From NCBI GenBank assembly GCA_905182995.1, contig CAJJDP010000155.1, forward strand, positions 62,001-126,000: a stretch of DNA of 64,000 bases. Reading direction: 5' to 3'. Position numbers and translations under genes: made by a program. This document shows positions 22,029-33,581 of this stretch, piece after piece. The first letter of the stretch is position 1. Each line of letters begins with the position of its first letter. Below the pieces are notes generated by a model. The model was not told the DNA's origin. It saw nothing but the letters and a program-made list of their open reading frames with translations, and ran no database searches. The DNA is from Paramecium octaurelia. Taxonomy: Eukaryota > Ciliophora > Oligohymenophorea > Peniculida > Parameciidae.

Positions 22029-22193
22029 TCATGGTTGTTCCAGACTCTTGTTGCTCTGGATCTCTTCCGAAGCATTCTGCAATGTCGAATAATCACCCTT
22101 CATGGCCATCATATAGGCAGAAGCTCCAGCATGCATGCTTAATTTCTTTATCAATTTCCTCTTCTCTTCAGTCGACTGAGGTTTGCCATCGGT
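22029..22193 (-). CDS. 3' end of coiled-coil gene, cut by N (duplicate of 23420-23584)
   Basis: Fifty-five codons that match the 3' end of the gene at 23420-24126. The copy stops at the N at 22194, so it is the ragged end of a contig rather than a truncated gene. Confidence 0.6.
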   Translation of the reverse strand, partial: TDGKPQSTEEKRKLIKKLSMHAGASAYMMAMKGDYSTLQNASEEIQSNKSLEQP

Positions 22194-22194
22194 N

Positions 22195-22696
22195 TGAATG
22201 TCATATAATGATTGCTAATTATGCTAATTATTGATGGCAGTCTCGATGTCTTGGAGAGAGTGAAATTGGGTGAATTGCAATCCATTCAAGTAGTAGTGGA
22301 TGAAGGAGAGGAGGGTTTCATAGTGAAGCAGGTCGTTGTAATGATAGATGAGTCCAGATTTGGTTTCCAGAAAGATGGCTGGAAATCGTTTGATTTGATA
22401 TTGTTCTATGAAGGAGGCGTTATCTAAAAGTGGTAGTGAGACATACCTTCTAATTCGATCCTCAGGAAGTTCACTTGTTTGGGGAGATCTTGCAGCAATT
22501 ATTTGAAAATGACTTCATGAATGCAACAGGCTTTGCATGCTTTGTGAGTGGCGAGAAAGAGAGTCATCTAATACTTAGGGTTGTTGATGGGTTTGGAAAC
22601 TGAAAAATATGGTAATCCAGGGGAGCAGTTGCTAATCCTGAGATGTTGATTTAATTCTTTAGTAAATATCAATGTGAAACAGATGAACAAAATCAT
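22195..22696 (-). CDS. 5' part of PDI-like gene, duplicate print
   Basis: Same sequence as the 5' part of 19876-21305, including the signal peptide and the 23-nt intron, cut at its 3' side by the N at 22194. Not an independent gene if the duplication is an assembly artefact. Confidence 0.5.
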
Positions 22697-23325
22697 TATT
22701 TATTTTAATTGATTCTTTTCCTTTGAATGTTTTGAGTTCTCTCGGTCAGTTGTTCGAAGTATGGACTGTTGTGTTGGTTGTTGTATTTGAATTTCTCGGA
22801 GTAGGGTTTAACCTGAATGGGAGCAAGACGCTTGTTGGATTTGTAACGATCGTATCGTTCCAACAAGCCATCATGTGAGAGATCTCTTTCCATGTGATTG
22901 ACCCAACTGAAATCCAGGTTGGGTTTAGATACACTCTACAGTAGAGGAGGGAATGAGGTGATTTGCTCTTAGAGTTCTGCAATTTTCTTCTTCAACTCTT
23001 CAACTTATTATTTTAGTTATACTTCAGCAATTTGAAAAGTCTCATTCAATAAGGATTGTCTTTACACTCTCTCATTCAATTGAGCAATCTAATTATCTTT
23101 CTCCTTAATCTGATCAGTGAGATTCTGATTCAATTTCTACAATTGCCCAATCTCCTCCCTCAACTAAGTGATGATCTCGGAATCTAAATTGATTTAAACG
23201 GATTCATCCTGCATTTGATTGGATTCAGTCAGTCTGCTCACCAATATTTGTTTCTCCTCCACTCCTTCCTATTGTTAAATGATCGACTGATATAAAAATT
23301 GAGATTCAATATCTGATTCTTACAT
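22693..23325 (-). CDS. Coiled-coil protein, duplicate print of 21302-21934
   Basis: Same 210-residue product and same ATGA overlap as 21302-21934, inside the suspected assembly duplication. Confidence 0.5.
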
Positions 23326-23419
23326 AATTATTATTTATAAACAAATTTTTAGTATTTGCCTAAGCAAAATCCATTTGTATTTCTCAGCAACTGCAAATTT
23401 ATATATTAAATTAATTAAT

Positions 23420-24126
23420 TCATGGTTGTTCCAGACTCTTGTTGCTCTGGATCTCTTCCGAAGCATTCTGCAATGTCGAATAATCACCCTTCATGGCCAT
23501 CATATAGGCAGAAGCTCCAGCATGCATGCTTAATTTCTTTATCAATTTCCTCTTCTCTTCAGTCGACTGAGGTTTGCCATCGGTGGACTTGAATGAACTC
23601 GATGAAATGGGCTAAACGAATTTGTCAATGACTGCCATTGCCTTTTCAGTCTGACTAGTAGATTTTGGGATGATAACTATTTATATCTAGCATATATTTA
23701 TATACCTGATTGAGTCACTTTATCACTTCTTACAAATTCTTGCTGCTTCTTCGATAATTGATATTACATCTCGTCATTGCATGCTTACAAATTATTAACC
23801 TTGTTTTCGAGTGTAGCAACTGTTTCTTTCAGTTCCGAAATTAAAGTCTCTTTTAATTACAATTCTTCTTAGTATCTTTGGATCAAATCAGCCTCATCAG
23901 GCATGGTTGGAAGATTGCAATTGACAGCTGATGACACTGAGACCTTCGATTCTGATAATTTGTTATTTGGAGTCTCCGCTTGATGCAATTAGATCTTCAT
24001 GAACTCCCTCTTCCTTTTGTGGAAATTGCATCGCTTCTCAAGAAAGCGAATCTTGCGCAGCATTTTTTCAATCAAGTCTTATTGATCAACCTCACATTGA
24101 ACCTCAGGTATTGGGTGCAAACTCAT
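23420..24126 (-). CDS. Coiled-coil protein, 225 residues
   Basis: ATG 24126, one 29-nt intron (23677-23705), TGA 23420; phases agree. A basic N-terminal helix (RKIRFLEKRCNFHKRKREF) precedes a central coiled coil (LKETLISELKETVATLENKV). The C-terminal 70 residues are S/T/K-rich with HAGASAYMMAMKGDYSTLQN. No family recognised. Confidence 0.75.
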
Positions 24127-24185
24127 ATTCTTTTTATAAATTTTATTTTGTATTTAATCAATCTCGATCCCTCTAATTTAACCTA

Positions 24186-24195
24186 CCCCCCCCCC
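24186..24195. repeat. C10 homopolymer upstream of a coiled-coil gene
   Basis: Ten consecutive C in otherwise very AT-rich DNA, 60 bases upstream of the ATG at 24126 (G10 on that gene's coding strand). Confidence 0.9.
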
Positions 24196-24358
24196 TATTT
24201 TTAATTAAAAGTAGAAAATTATATTAATTGCAATATATTTATTATTTGAACTTCATTATACAATCAATGCAAATCCCTGTAATTCTATCAATACATATTC
24301 TGGTTTTTCAGTTTGTTAGACACCTAATCTATCTATTAATCAATGTGTTTATGGTATT

Positions 24359-24855
24359 TCAAGTAAACTGGTTGAACAACCTATAACAATAAGAGAACTA
24401 TCTTACAATTTTGTACACCTTCTCTGCTCCGTTAAAGGATGGATGGAAGAGAACGACAAACAAAGCCAATCTAATCACGTGGTAGAACGGTATAAATTCC
24501 AAAACAAATCCTATGCTTGAATCTGCCAATGTGATGAGCGAAAACAATATCCAATATGATAGCCATTGTCTGTCATCTTCTTTGTCTATCATGTTATTTA
24601 ACACTAAGTACTGTCTGACTCTATTGCCTTAATACTTCTATAAGCAGGATATATCATGGAAACGAAAGTGGATAGAAAACGTGCTGCAATTCCTAGCACA
24701 ATGCTGGCCACAGAAACAACTGCACAAATAAACACAACATGAGCAGGACGAACTCCTATTTTTTTGCATGGTCCCTTTAGGATTTCAATCTCATCCATAT
24801 TATCAAGACCACACTTTGTAACTAACGGGTTAAGTTTTTCTAATAAAATGTTCAT
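24359..24855 (-). CDS. REEP/DP1/Yop1-family ER-shaping protein
   Basis: 156 residues, one 26-nt intron (24586-24611). TB2/DP1/HVA22 signature: MIYPAYRSIKAIES, then DDRQWLSYWILFSLITLADS and IPFYHVIRLALFVVLFHPSF (the family's YW..F and P.Y...K.....WL.LP pattern). Four hydrophobic segments arranged as two hairpins bend ER tubule membranes. A loop FNGAEKVYK after the last hairpin matches the GAxxLYxxxxxP region. The N-terminal ~40 residues are cytosolic. Length is close to Yop1/REEP5. Confidence 0.92.
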
Positions 24856-24877
24856 TATTTTAAAAATTTAATTGTTT

Positions 24878-25054
24878 TCATTCGCTTTCTACTGGCCATC
24901 TAGCTATTCTATCTATATTGTCATTTAGTAGACTCTATTCAATATGAATTGCCTTATTATTATTATTGATAACCCCATGATCTGCTGTCTGCAACATTAC
25001 ATTTCCTGATGTCACCAAAATCACACATAATACTCCTAACACAAATCTGCTCAT
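24878..25054 (-). CDS. Small secreted peptide, 58 residues
   Basis: ATG to TGA in one exon. Residues 1-18 are a signal peptide (MSRFVLGVLCVILVTSGN). The rest is short, polar and contains an Asn run. No cysteines remain after cleavage, so it is not a disulphide-rich peptide. It lies 22 bp upstream of the REEP gene on the same strand. Function unknown. Confidence 0.55.
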
Positions 25055-25675
25055 ATTCGTTTTTGATATAATTAATAAAAATCATGACAATAACCGTCTT
25101 CATTTACTAGAAATCTAACCTCAAGAATTATTTCAACATTTCTCTCTCCTCTTTTAGAGTGAATAGAATAAATCAAATATGAATAACAATAATCATTAAG
25201 TATATTAAATATGTGTGTGATTACAAACAATTAATGATAACTTAATTTTCCATCACAATAATAGGTGCTATATTAATGAATATCTTGCAATATATATTTT
25301 ATTCTATTTCAGTTTTGGAGATCGTTCATCTTATTGTTAATAAAAGATATTGACATCGAAATAGATCTTACTTATTTAAAGTAAGGTCCACAGACTGATA
25401 TTAATATTCTAAACTCCTTCACTTCAATTAAGAATAACTATAATTGATAAATGTAATAATAATGGAAATCTAGAATTTTACTTATTATTGCAAATTCCCA
25501 AAAACTTAACCAATTTAAATATAATTCGATTTAAATATTCATTATTAAATACTTTGAGTGAGATTAGTTTTTTAAAGACTAATGTAGTGTAAATTAAGAA
25601 TTTTGCTTTTACATAGTTTCATGTAAAAATTCTTTTATTGTATTTAAATTAAATTATTATTGTCTAAGAGTTTGT
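25055..25675. other. Intergenic region, no gene seen
   Basis: About 620 AT-rich bases between the divergent small secreted peptide and UPF1. It presumably holds both promoters. No repeat or RNA gene recognised. Confidence 0.5.
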
Positions 25676-28595
25676 ATGACGGAAATACTCGACAAAATAA
25701 AAAGGGCAACTGAGTAACAACTTCAGATAGCGGATTATTCTTGCGAGTATGTATTTGACATGAATTAGATATTGTTTATAATCGGATGTTAATGCAGTGG
25801 CACAGTGTTTATAGTGCAAGAGATGGTATTGCAATTGTGCGACGAAAAGTGGATCTCACATAATCCTACATTTGATCAAGAGCAAGCATAGTTAAATTAG
25901 TTTGCACGAGTAGAACAAGGTGCAAATCACGACAATAGAGTGCTACATTTGCGAATAGAGGAACATGTTCACTCTCGGATAAGTTAATGGTATGGATTAT
26001 TGAACATTCTTGATTAGTTAAGGTGGATGGAGAGGAAAACATCTTGATTCTGTGTCGAGGATGCCTCCCACTGAAACAGTCAGACAAAATTACTTGGGAC
26101 TCAAATGATTATTAGCCGCTCATCAAGGACAAGTGCATTCAGGATTGGTTGTTGGGACAAGGAGAAAAATTGAATGTACTCCAATTCCCTAATTATTCAC
26201 CTAGTCCCGTATGGTTACCTTGGAGCGCATAAATCAGTACGAGGAGGAGAGAAAGCAAAAGCCATAATTAAAATTCGAAGATTTCGATCGAAAGGGTCCA
26301 AACCAATAATTGAAGGAGGTGCAATTGCGATACAAAGATGCCAATCACTATTAGCAAGTATTTTCTCCTTTGGTGAAATTGGAAGAAGAATAAGACAAGC
26401 AAGTTAAGGAAGGTCAGGTGTTGTAGAGTGTGAAGGTGAAATGGGACTTGAGTTTGAAGAAAAAGAGATTGGCTTACTTCTTGTATGGAGGCAGAGAAGA
26501 ATTTGACACAAACACTCTTTAAGGGAGTGAAATGCAATTAAGTCTAAAATCTGGAAATTCCATTTGGTAATCCAAGGGAACTGTGGTCAAAGTTATAAAT
26601 AACGAGGAAATCTGTTTGGAATTACATCAGAATGACCCTCCTCCCAATAATGCAGACGAGGGTTACACAGTCGAGTGCATATGGGTGTCGACTACATTTA
26701 AGAGGATGTAGATTGGATTAAAGACTTTCAATTTAAATGAGAGTTCGACTAGCAATTATATTTACAAGATGATTTTGGGAAGAATAGATACTGTGGCTCC
26801 TCCAACTAAAGTGGAGAACATTCCTCAGAAGTTATCTGCTCCCAACCTCCCAGATCTGAATGTCTATTAGGCAGATGCAGTTAAGAAAGCATTGAAGTCT
26901 CCCTTGTCTTTAATACAAGGCCCTCCAGGAACTGGTAAGACTGTGACCAGTGCCACCATTGTTTATCAATTGGTAAAGGCATTGGAAAAGCAAAAGTAAA
27001 GAGGATAGATCTTGGTTTGTGCACCAAGTAACATAGTCGTTGACTAATTGGCTGAAAAAATCAACAAAACAGGAGTTAAGGTTGTCAGACTATGTAGTAA
27101 AACAAGAGAAAGTGTGAGTACAACAATTGAATTTCTGACATTGCACAATTAAGTGAGAAGTTTGGATATCCCACAATATCACTAGTTATAGATGTTTTAT
27201 GAATTGATGGATTAACAAGGGGAATTAGATTAAAAGGATGAATAAGTGTTCATCAGAATGAGGGATGAGGCAGAGAAGGAAATCATTGAATAGGCTGATA
27301 TCATTTGCACTACTTGTATTGGATCAGCTGATAAAAGACTCAAAGACATGAGATTCCCTTTTGTTTTAATTGACGAAGCAACATAAGCAATAGAGCCAGA
27401 GTGTTTATTACCCATGATAAAGGGAGCTCAACATGTGATTTTGGTTGGAGATCATAGACAATTGGGTCCAGTGGTGTAGAGTCGAGAAGCAGCCTCAGTA
27501 GGTTTGGACAGGAGTTTATTTGAAAGATTGGTGCAGTTGGGAATAAGACCTGTTCGATTGTAAGTGTAATATCGTATGCATCCTGAATTAACAGTCTTTC
27601 CCTCCAATACATTCTATGAAGGTACACTGTAGAACGGAGTCACTATAAGTGATAGGACTCATTCTGGCAATTTCCCGTGGCCCAACAAGTAGAAGCCCAT
27701 GATATTCATCAATGTTTAAGGACAGGAATAACTCTCAGCATCAGGCACCTCGTATCTGAACACTCAAGAGGCTGTTGCTGTTGAACAAGCAGTCTATTAT
27801 CTATACTAGAACACGGTGAAGTTGAACAAGATCGGAATCATCACTCCTTACAAAGGATAACGCACATACATAATTTCCTATCTCCAAAAGAATGGACAAC
27901 TACCGTATAATCAATACAGAGACATTGAGGTTGCTTCAGTAGATGGTTTCTAGGGGAGAGAGAAGGATTTCATTATCATCTCATGTGTCCGCTCAAATGA
28001 CACTCAAGGCATAGGGTTCTTGACGAATCCCAGGAGATTGAATGTCACAATCACCAGAGCTAGGTTTGGATTGATAATCATAGGGAATGCGAGAGTTTTG
28101 TGCAAAGTACATTGATGTAATCTATTGATAGGACAATCTTTGGAACAATATGTTAAATCACTTTAAGGATCTGGACTTGTTGATGGAGGGTTCATTGCCT
28201 AATCTTAAACCATGTCATATGAAATTTAGGCCGCCTTAAAAGTTCATTCCAGAACGACGTAATAACACTATGAACGGAGCCAATGACGACAAGAGTGTTT
28301 ATTCGTATGCGTAGACAGGTAGATATGTTAAGTGAACTATTTGATAGATAACCTAAATTAATTTGACCATGATTTGGGTGATTTCCCATTAACCAAGGGA
28401 ATCAGGAACAGTGAATTTGGATTCAATTATATACCAGACACCCAAGCTTTCGTCAAAGTTGCTGATCAGAATGACATTAGAAAAAACCAAGATATAAAAG
28501 AGATTGATTAAGCCAATATTATTACTGTTGGATAATACCCTTCATCGATCATGCAAATTGGAACATTCTAAAATGATTTACAATTGGATGTTTGA
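25676..28595 (+). CDS. UPF1: UPF1 RNA helicase, nonsense-mediated decay
   Basis: 928 residues with five introns of 22, 28, 29, 25 and 29 nt (25747-25768, 25990-26017, 26176-26204, 28107-28131, 28319-28347); spliced length and phases agree. The N-terminal CH zinc domain (about residues 18-120) shows [28 protein letters not shown] and ECYICEQRNMF. The superfamily 1 helicase core has [18 protein letters not shown] (from residue ~389), [44 protein letters not shown] and [11 protein letters not shown]1 uses ATP to remodel RNPs on mRNAs with premature stops. Several invariant Gln are TAA or TAG. The tail is shorter than in animals and lacks many SQ sites. Confidence 0.97.
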
Positions 28596-28745
28596 GCAAG
28601 AGGAGGGGATTTGATGCAAGGTTTGAAATAAAAAATATATTTTCATATGATATTAACCATTTCTTATTTTACATATGATGCTTATTTTCGATAGAGAATT
28701 TAAATAAGAACTTGAAAGGGGTTTTAATCATAATATAAATAAATA

Positions 28746-29663
28746 TCATTTTTTTAAGACTTTGATTTTTTTTTAAGAAGTGATTTGATTTTTCAATTCC
28801 ATTACTGCTCTTCGAGGAGAACTCAATAAGTAAACGGAGAATTTGCTTTATTCACGTTTAGAGTTGATAGAGGGTAATTTGAGTTGTTTTGAAGGCTTTG
28901 GAGAATTCAATACTCTGATGGTTTTACAAGATTAAACAAATTACTGGACTGTCTTGTTTATGTTTGGATGCATCATTCCTTCAGTAAGTTTTCGACTATG
29001 CATGGAGTTATTTTTAATTTTAATTTTAGGAGTTGTGAATTAGAGTTGCTTGTCTTGTAAGTGTTTTTAATGTTATTCGTCGTCTGAACTCGTTTTGGAT
29101 TCGTTGATTATGTTGTTGTAACTATTAAGCACGAAGCTTGGAGACTTGGTGAAATTGACAAAGGATATGAGGGCAGCTTCGTAAGTTTGGGAACTCAGTG
29201 AATTTTCTAAAAAGCCTTTCGATAACTTAAGTTCGTTGTTATAGAAAAACTCGTATTTTATTTGCTGATCGTCTTTGGTTAAAAGTCTCTTGCCTTTTCT
29301 GATTGTTTGCTGTAATTCTTTCGTAATGGAAATGGTCTTAGCCTTTCTTAGCTTGGGAGCATTCTGGAGGATGATTGTGTTGTTTTCTGACTATCCAACA
29401 TTCAAACTCGTGGAAGTGAGGTAAGTGCCTTTTCTCCTTTGCATCCTCCGTTTTCTTTTCTTACAATGATGAGCTCTAATGTAGGTTTGAGGATGTTGAG
29501 CATTCTATCTTTCTTGAAAAGGCCCCACTCCTCCGCATTCAGTGCATCTACAACTCTGTCTTCGAAAAGGCTTGTTGGTGATCGACTTGCCAATTTGGGG
29601 AGAGAGAAAACTACGTTTCTTATTGACCAACTGTAGCAATTCCTTCCTGCGAGATCTATTCAT
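28746..29663 (-). CDS. Basic hypothetical protein, 305 residues
   Basis: One long exon, ATG 29663 to TGA 28746. The N-terminus is very basic (MNRSRRKELLQLVNKKRSF), with a small Cys/His cluster (RQSCRCTECGGVGPFQ...HHCKKRKRRMQR) that could bind zinc as a C2HC-type finger. The rest is polar, Ser/Lys-rich and probably disordered. A nuclear or cytoskeletal role is possible but unsupported. Confidence 0.7.
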
Positions 29664-29793
29664 ATTTAATATAAATTTATATTTAGTTCAATTATCATTC
29701 CAAAATGAAAGTCAGAATGTTGTTTAGTTTGTTTCCAATTCAAACACGAGAAAAGGATCATATATATAGATATTTATATATATATATAAACAT

Positions 29794-31065
29794 TCAATCC
29801 CACAATCTCACTTTCATGTTGTCTATCTTGCTAACTATCGAATCGTTGTCTAGATGTCTCAAGATTTGATTGAACTAATTGGCAGTCTCTGGGATGGTTG
29901 CCTCGTCAGATTCAAAATTAAAAAAGGGAATGTCAATGAACTGTCTAAAATGAGGGTTCTCACAAACCTACGGATTCTTTATCAACTCATTCAGATATTG
30001 GAGCAGCAACCCACTTCTTTGGTTCGGATTGACATTCTACTGGAGAGCATTGCTTTTCTACGGCAATAAAGGTAGAAATTGGACCCTATTGAAAATCAAC
30101 ACAAAGATATACCTCTGTTTCAGGATGCTGTGCAATTCATCGAATTGCGAGTATCGCTTAGTAATGATATGATGTTGATTGAAGACATTAGTATTCACAA
30201 TTTGGAATTAGTACTTAAAGTATTTGTCTCCATTCGAATCCTGAACATCCTCAAATTACAGAAACTTCACCGTGGATTGAATGACCTACTCCACATCCTT
30301 TTGGATGCGTTGGTGCTGCTTTTTTAAGAAGAGTTCCTAAACCATAGTGATACCAACAAACTTGAATAATGGCAAACAGTTATGACTACTCCGGTCATTC
30401 AATAACACCTTCAAGTAGATTTCCAAATCCTTCTTTCTTTCTTCCACGTCCAAGTCAGTCAACTTTCCGATACTCTTTTGGGGGAATAAGGACGAGTATT
30501 TAATGCCTTGTTGTTTCAATTGCTCATTCAACTCAGAGAACTCTCTAAATCTCTTCTGCGTAACCAGGGTTTCTTAATTGATCTTGAGCACTATCCGGTA
30601 TTGGATGTAGGAATCGCCATGTTGTTTGATTGTCAGATGTTCCTTGATCTTCACATTCACATAGGGAATGTAGGGCTGTTGCAATTCCCATTTCTTGTAA
30701 GGGAAATTGGTTTGTTGCTGCTTCTTGGTGAATGACTATTTGTGGAGTTGTCTGTTTTGCAGTTTGATGTCGTCCACCAATTCTCTTTCCTGTTGAGGCA
30801 ATTCAATGAAATCCAGAAAGGTCGTGCATATCAACTCTATTTTACTCATGATCACATTTAAGTATTTTTGGATGTAGTTGATCATTTGCAAATCTGTGCT
30901 CTCTGAAATCTACTTGATCAAAAAATTCAATTCGAGTTAGTCATTATTATGCTACTCAAAATAGACTGCGCATTCCAATACCAATTTTGAATGCATGTCG
31001 AACAACTCTGACACTCTCTTCTTCAATTTCATGCTTTTCTCTTTCTCTGCAAAATGGCTACACAT
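29794..31065 (-). CDS. Tandem PX-domain protein, sorting-nexin-like
   Basis: 414 residues with a 27-nt, stop-free GT...AG intron (30086-30112) removed; retained it would add nine residues. Two PX domains are visible. The first (residues ~145-255) has YIQYRIVLKI, RFREFSELNEQLKQQ and the FPQKSIG loop. The second (~275-385) has YFKYQFQIVN, KRYSQFDELHSILKQR, FLPLLPQK and GLLLQYLNELIKNP. PX domains bind phosphoinositides, usually PI3P on endosomes. The first ~130 residues are helical. Two PX domains without a BAR domain is unusual. Confidence 0.82.
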
Positions 31066-31104
31066 TACTATACTAAATTTTACATATTCAATTTTATTTC
31101 TATA

Positions 31105-31862
31105 TCATTATCCACAATATTCCACATCTTTTTAAGTTCCACAGAAAAAAATTGGGTTTGAAGATCTACCTATTAACATTTAAATTGTACTATTTAGGGT
31201 CGAAATTCTCAGTTTCTGCTCCTATGAAGAAACATCGATGTCTGGCAATTCACTATTGAAAAATCCCAAATCTTCAAATTCTGCCAAGTCTTGTTTTCTG
31301 ATAAAGAGTGTGTATATCAAAAGGATGGATATTAGGAGCAATCTACCCAAGATTAAAATCACATCCAAAAAGTAACCTTCATAATAAACGATCAAGGCTG
31401 CTATGATTAAAAGAACAATCCAATTAACAATCCAATAAAGCTTATGGACGAAAAATAAAGGTACTCGCTTCTTATACTCGAAGATCTAAATTGCAAGGTT
31501 TTTGTACCATGAGGAAGATTTAAAGGATTAAAGCAATCATGTTGACGAGGAGGATTATCAAAACATAGTGTTGATATTCTTCACAATTCTTGCAGAGAAA
31601 TATGAATGCACACTAAGTACTTTAAATGCCTAGACTACTTATTAATATGGGAATGTATACCTATGTCACAAATCAATACACTCACACGAAATTTGAGAGA
31701 GCAATTCAAGTTTATTTCATCAGCCACGATGTCCGACTTTAATTGGCAATAACGACAAATCATCAGTATAACATATATTATGGAAACCGAGGATGGAACA
31801 ATAAATGAATATGCAAATAATTACATAATTAAATTAATAAACATGAATTTAATTGACTACAT
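31105..31862 (-). CDS. Multi-pass membrane protein, 236 residues
   Basis: Two introns, 25 nt (31661-31685, starting GTGAG) and 22 nt (31486-31507), give one frame. Five hydrophobic segments are visible (for example FIVPSSVSIIYVILMICRYC, YVLIILLVNMIALILQIFLM, and IVNWIVLLIIAALIVYY). An acidic segment (LAEFEDLGFFNSELPDIDV) follows, then a polar tail. The layout recalls the TMD0 region of ABCC transporters, but no ABC core follows. It ends 39 bp before the PX gene. Confidence 0.6.
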
Positions 31863-32543
31863 CAAGTAATCCCACCTGAAGAAGAAATCTATCACATTAA
31901 TTGATGAATCTTGATATAGAAGTAATCACATAGCCATATCTTTGAATAATAGTAAAAGTCTGGGATACAAAGACAATGAATAATAAAGTAGAATCCAATT
32001 CTAGACTATAATCTATTCTTGATGATCTTTAATGTAACTATGTCAAGAGGAAAAAGAAAAACTAGGTTTAAATCTATATAAATTGCATAAATATACACTT
32101 ATATAGGCGAGGGGAAATCTGTTAATTACTATTTATGCCAAAGACAAATATAAAATATATCAATAGATGCACGAACGAAGACTTCTTGCATTTCAATTCA
32201 TTTGATAAATATTTAGATTATTGACTATTGTTAGTCCTTTTTGTAACAATAATAATTTAGAGATATACTTTAAAACATAAGTATTATATTGGTGAGCTAA
32301 TTACAGGAAATGAATTTCATTTAGCTTGTTTCGAAATAGAGCTATAACTAAGTACCTTTTCAATAGGAGTAGAATTACCAATAGGAAATGAATATCTTAA
32401 TTCAAAGACAATAATAATTATTAAACTAATGCACAGAATAACTATTGAATTATTTAAATTATTTATATGACTAAAAATTCTATTCTAAATGATTAGAGAT
32501 TATTAAGTGAATTGTGATAAAAGTCATTTAATAAAATATTAAA
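31863..32543. other. Intergenic region, no supported gene
   Basis: About 680 AT-rich bases between divergent genes. A minus-strand frame just upstream of the membrane protein reads with aromatic residues and could be an extra 5' exon, but I found no splice arrangement that joins it. Confidence 0.45.
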
Positions 32544-33560
32544 ATGACAGATTTATTCGTTAATTTTCCTTAAATTTATTGCAGTAAGCATCCTAGTTAT
32601 CAATTAAATATGGTTTGCAGACATCCTAATTGCAATAATAAGGGTGCAATATGTTGTCGATGCTAATTAAAATATCATTGCGATAATGGTCATACATTGG
32701 AATCATTTGTTCCATTAGATGAAGTGTTAATATTGTGTCAGACATAAAATCCAAAGGCTGAGTATTTCGAAGATTTAAGTGTTGATGGAATGTTGGAAGT
32801 TCAGCAATTGCAATCTACACTTTCAAATATCAACAATTCAATTTAAGAATAATTGAAGAGGGAATTATTGATCTTGGGCTAGTACTAAAAGCCATTCAAA
32901 GACATCTATGGCATCATATCCCATTACTCTTAAATTGATGGAGATACTTCAAGAACTGATGACGGAACTTAGGGAGGGATGAAGTCTGATTTCATGGCCA
33001 TTATGCAATACATAGCAAATAGGATAATAGTTGTTGATGGCGAATTTGCAATTGACTAATCGGACATGAATAATTGTTTAACAGAGATCATTGAAAGAAA
33101 GAGGAAGAACTTGAGCATTTTGCAGAAATTAAATAAAAAGTCATAGAAATAGGCTAAAATAATCTCAGCTCTATTTCAGACAGGGTGTTCCTTTGGATTG
33201 GATTAGCACATTCCCATATCATAGTTTAATTCGTGGGTTCAAATTTACAATGCCTAATATTTTGAATATACTAGTTACTAAGACATTGCATAATTAGTGA
33301 TCCCTCAGAATAGTTTAATAATGGTTGGTATCTTGAGAGAGAAATACTTGGAATTTTGTGCAATTGACCGATATAAGGCAGTTTTCAAAGGGAAGACCAA
33401 TTCCTATTCAAAATTAAAGTGGACTTTAAATTAGGTCAGTTTCGGATGTGAATGTCTGAAATGGAATTTAAACCAACAATTATTGGATCATCAAATTGAT
33501 TAAAAAGAATACTTGTATCACTTAAATGATAGAAGGGTAATATATTATTTAGAAATCTGA
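32544..33560 (+). CDS. B-box-like zinc-binding protein, 338 residues
   Basis: One exon. The N-terminus has a Cys/His set typical of B-box fingers: YCSKHPSYQLNMVCRHPNCN, CCRCQLKYHCDNGH. A long helical region follows (residues ~75-200) with LKRELLILGQYQKPFKDIY. The C-terminal ~100 residues (PQNSLIMVGILREKYLEFCA) may be the start of a beta-propeller or another compact domain. Proteins with an N-terminal B-box and a coiled middle are numerous in ciliates; function unknown. It ends 21 bp from the convergent CS-domain gene. Confidence 0.75.
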
Positions 33561-33581
33561 TTATAACATATATATTTAATT

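Larger units (their letters stand above)
22195..23584. repeat. Second printed copy of 20804-22193, probable assembly duplication
   Basis: Offset 1391 bases. I find no differences over ~1.39 kb of coding and intergenic DNA. The single N at 22194 sits exactly between the end of one copy and the start of the other, the same pattern as at 5625. Confidence 0.85.

Noticed and set aside
29854-30735. Series of plus-strand ORFs
   Set aside because: They are antisense to the PX-domain gene, whose minus-strand frame has two recognisable domains.
31105-31862. Identification as an ABCC transporter N-terminus
   Set aside because: No transporter core, Walker A or ABC signature follows; the similarity is only in hydrophobic layout.
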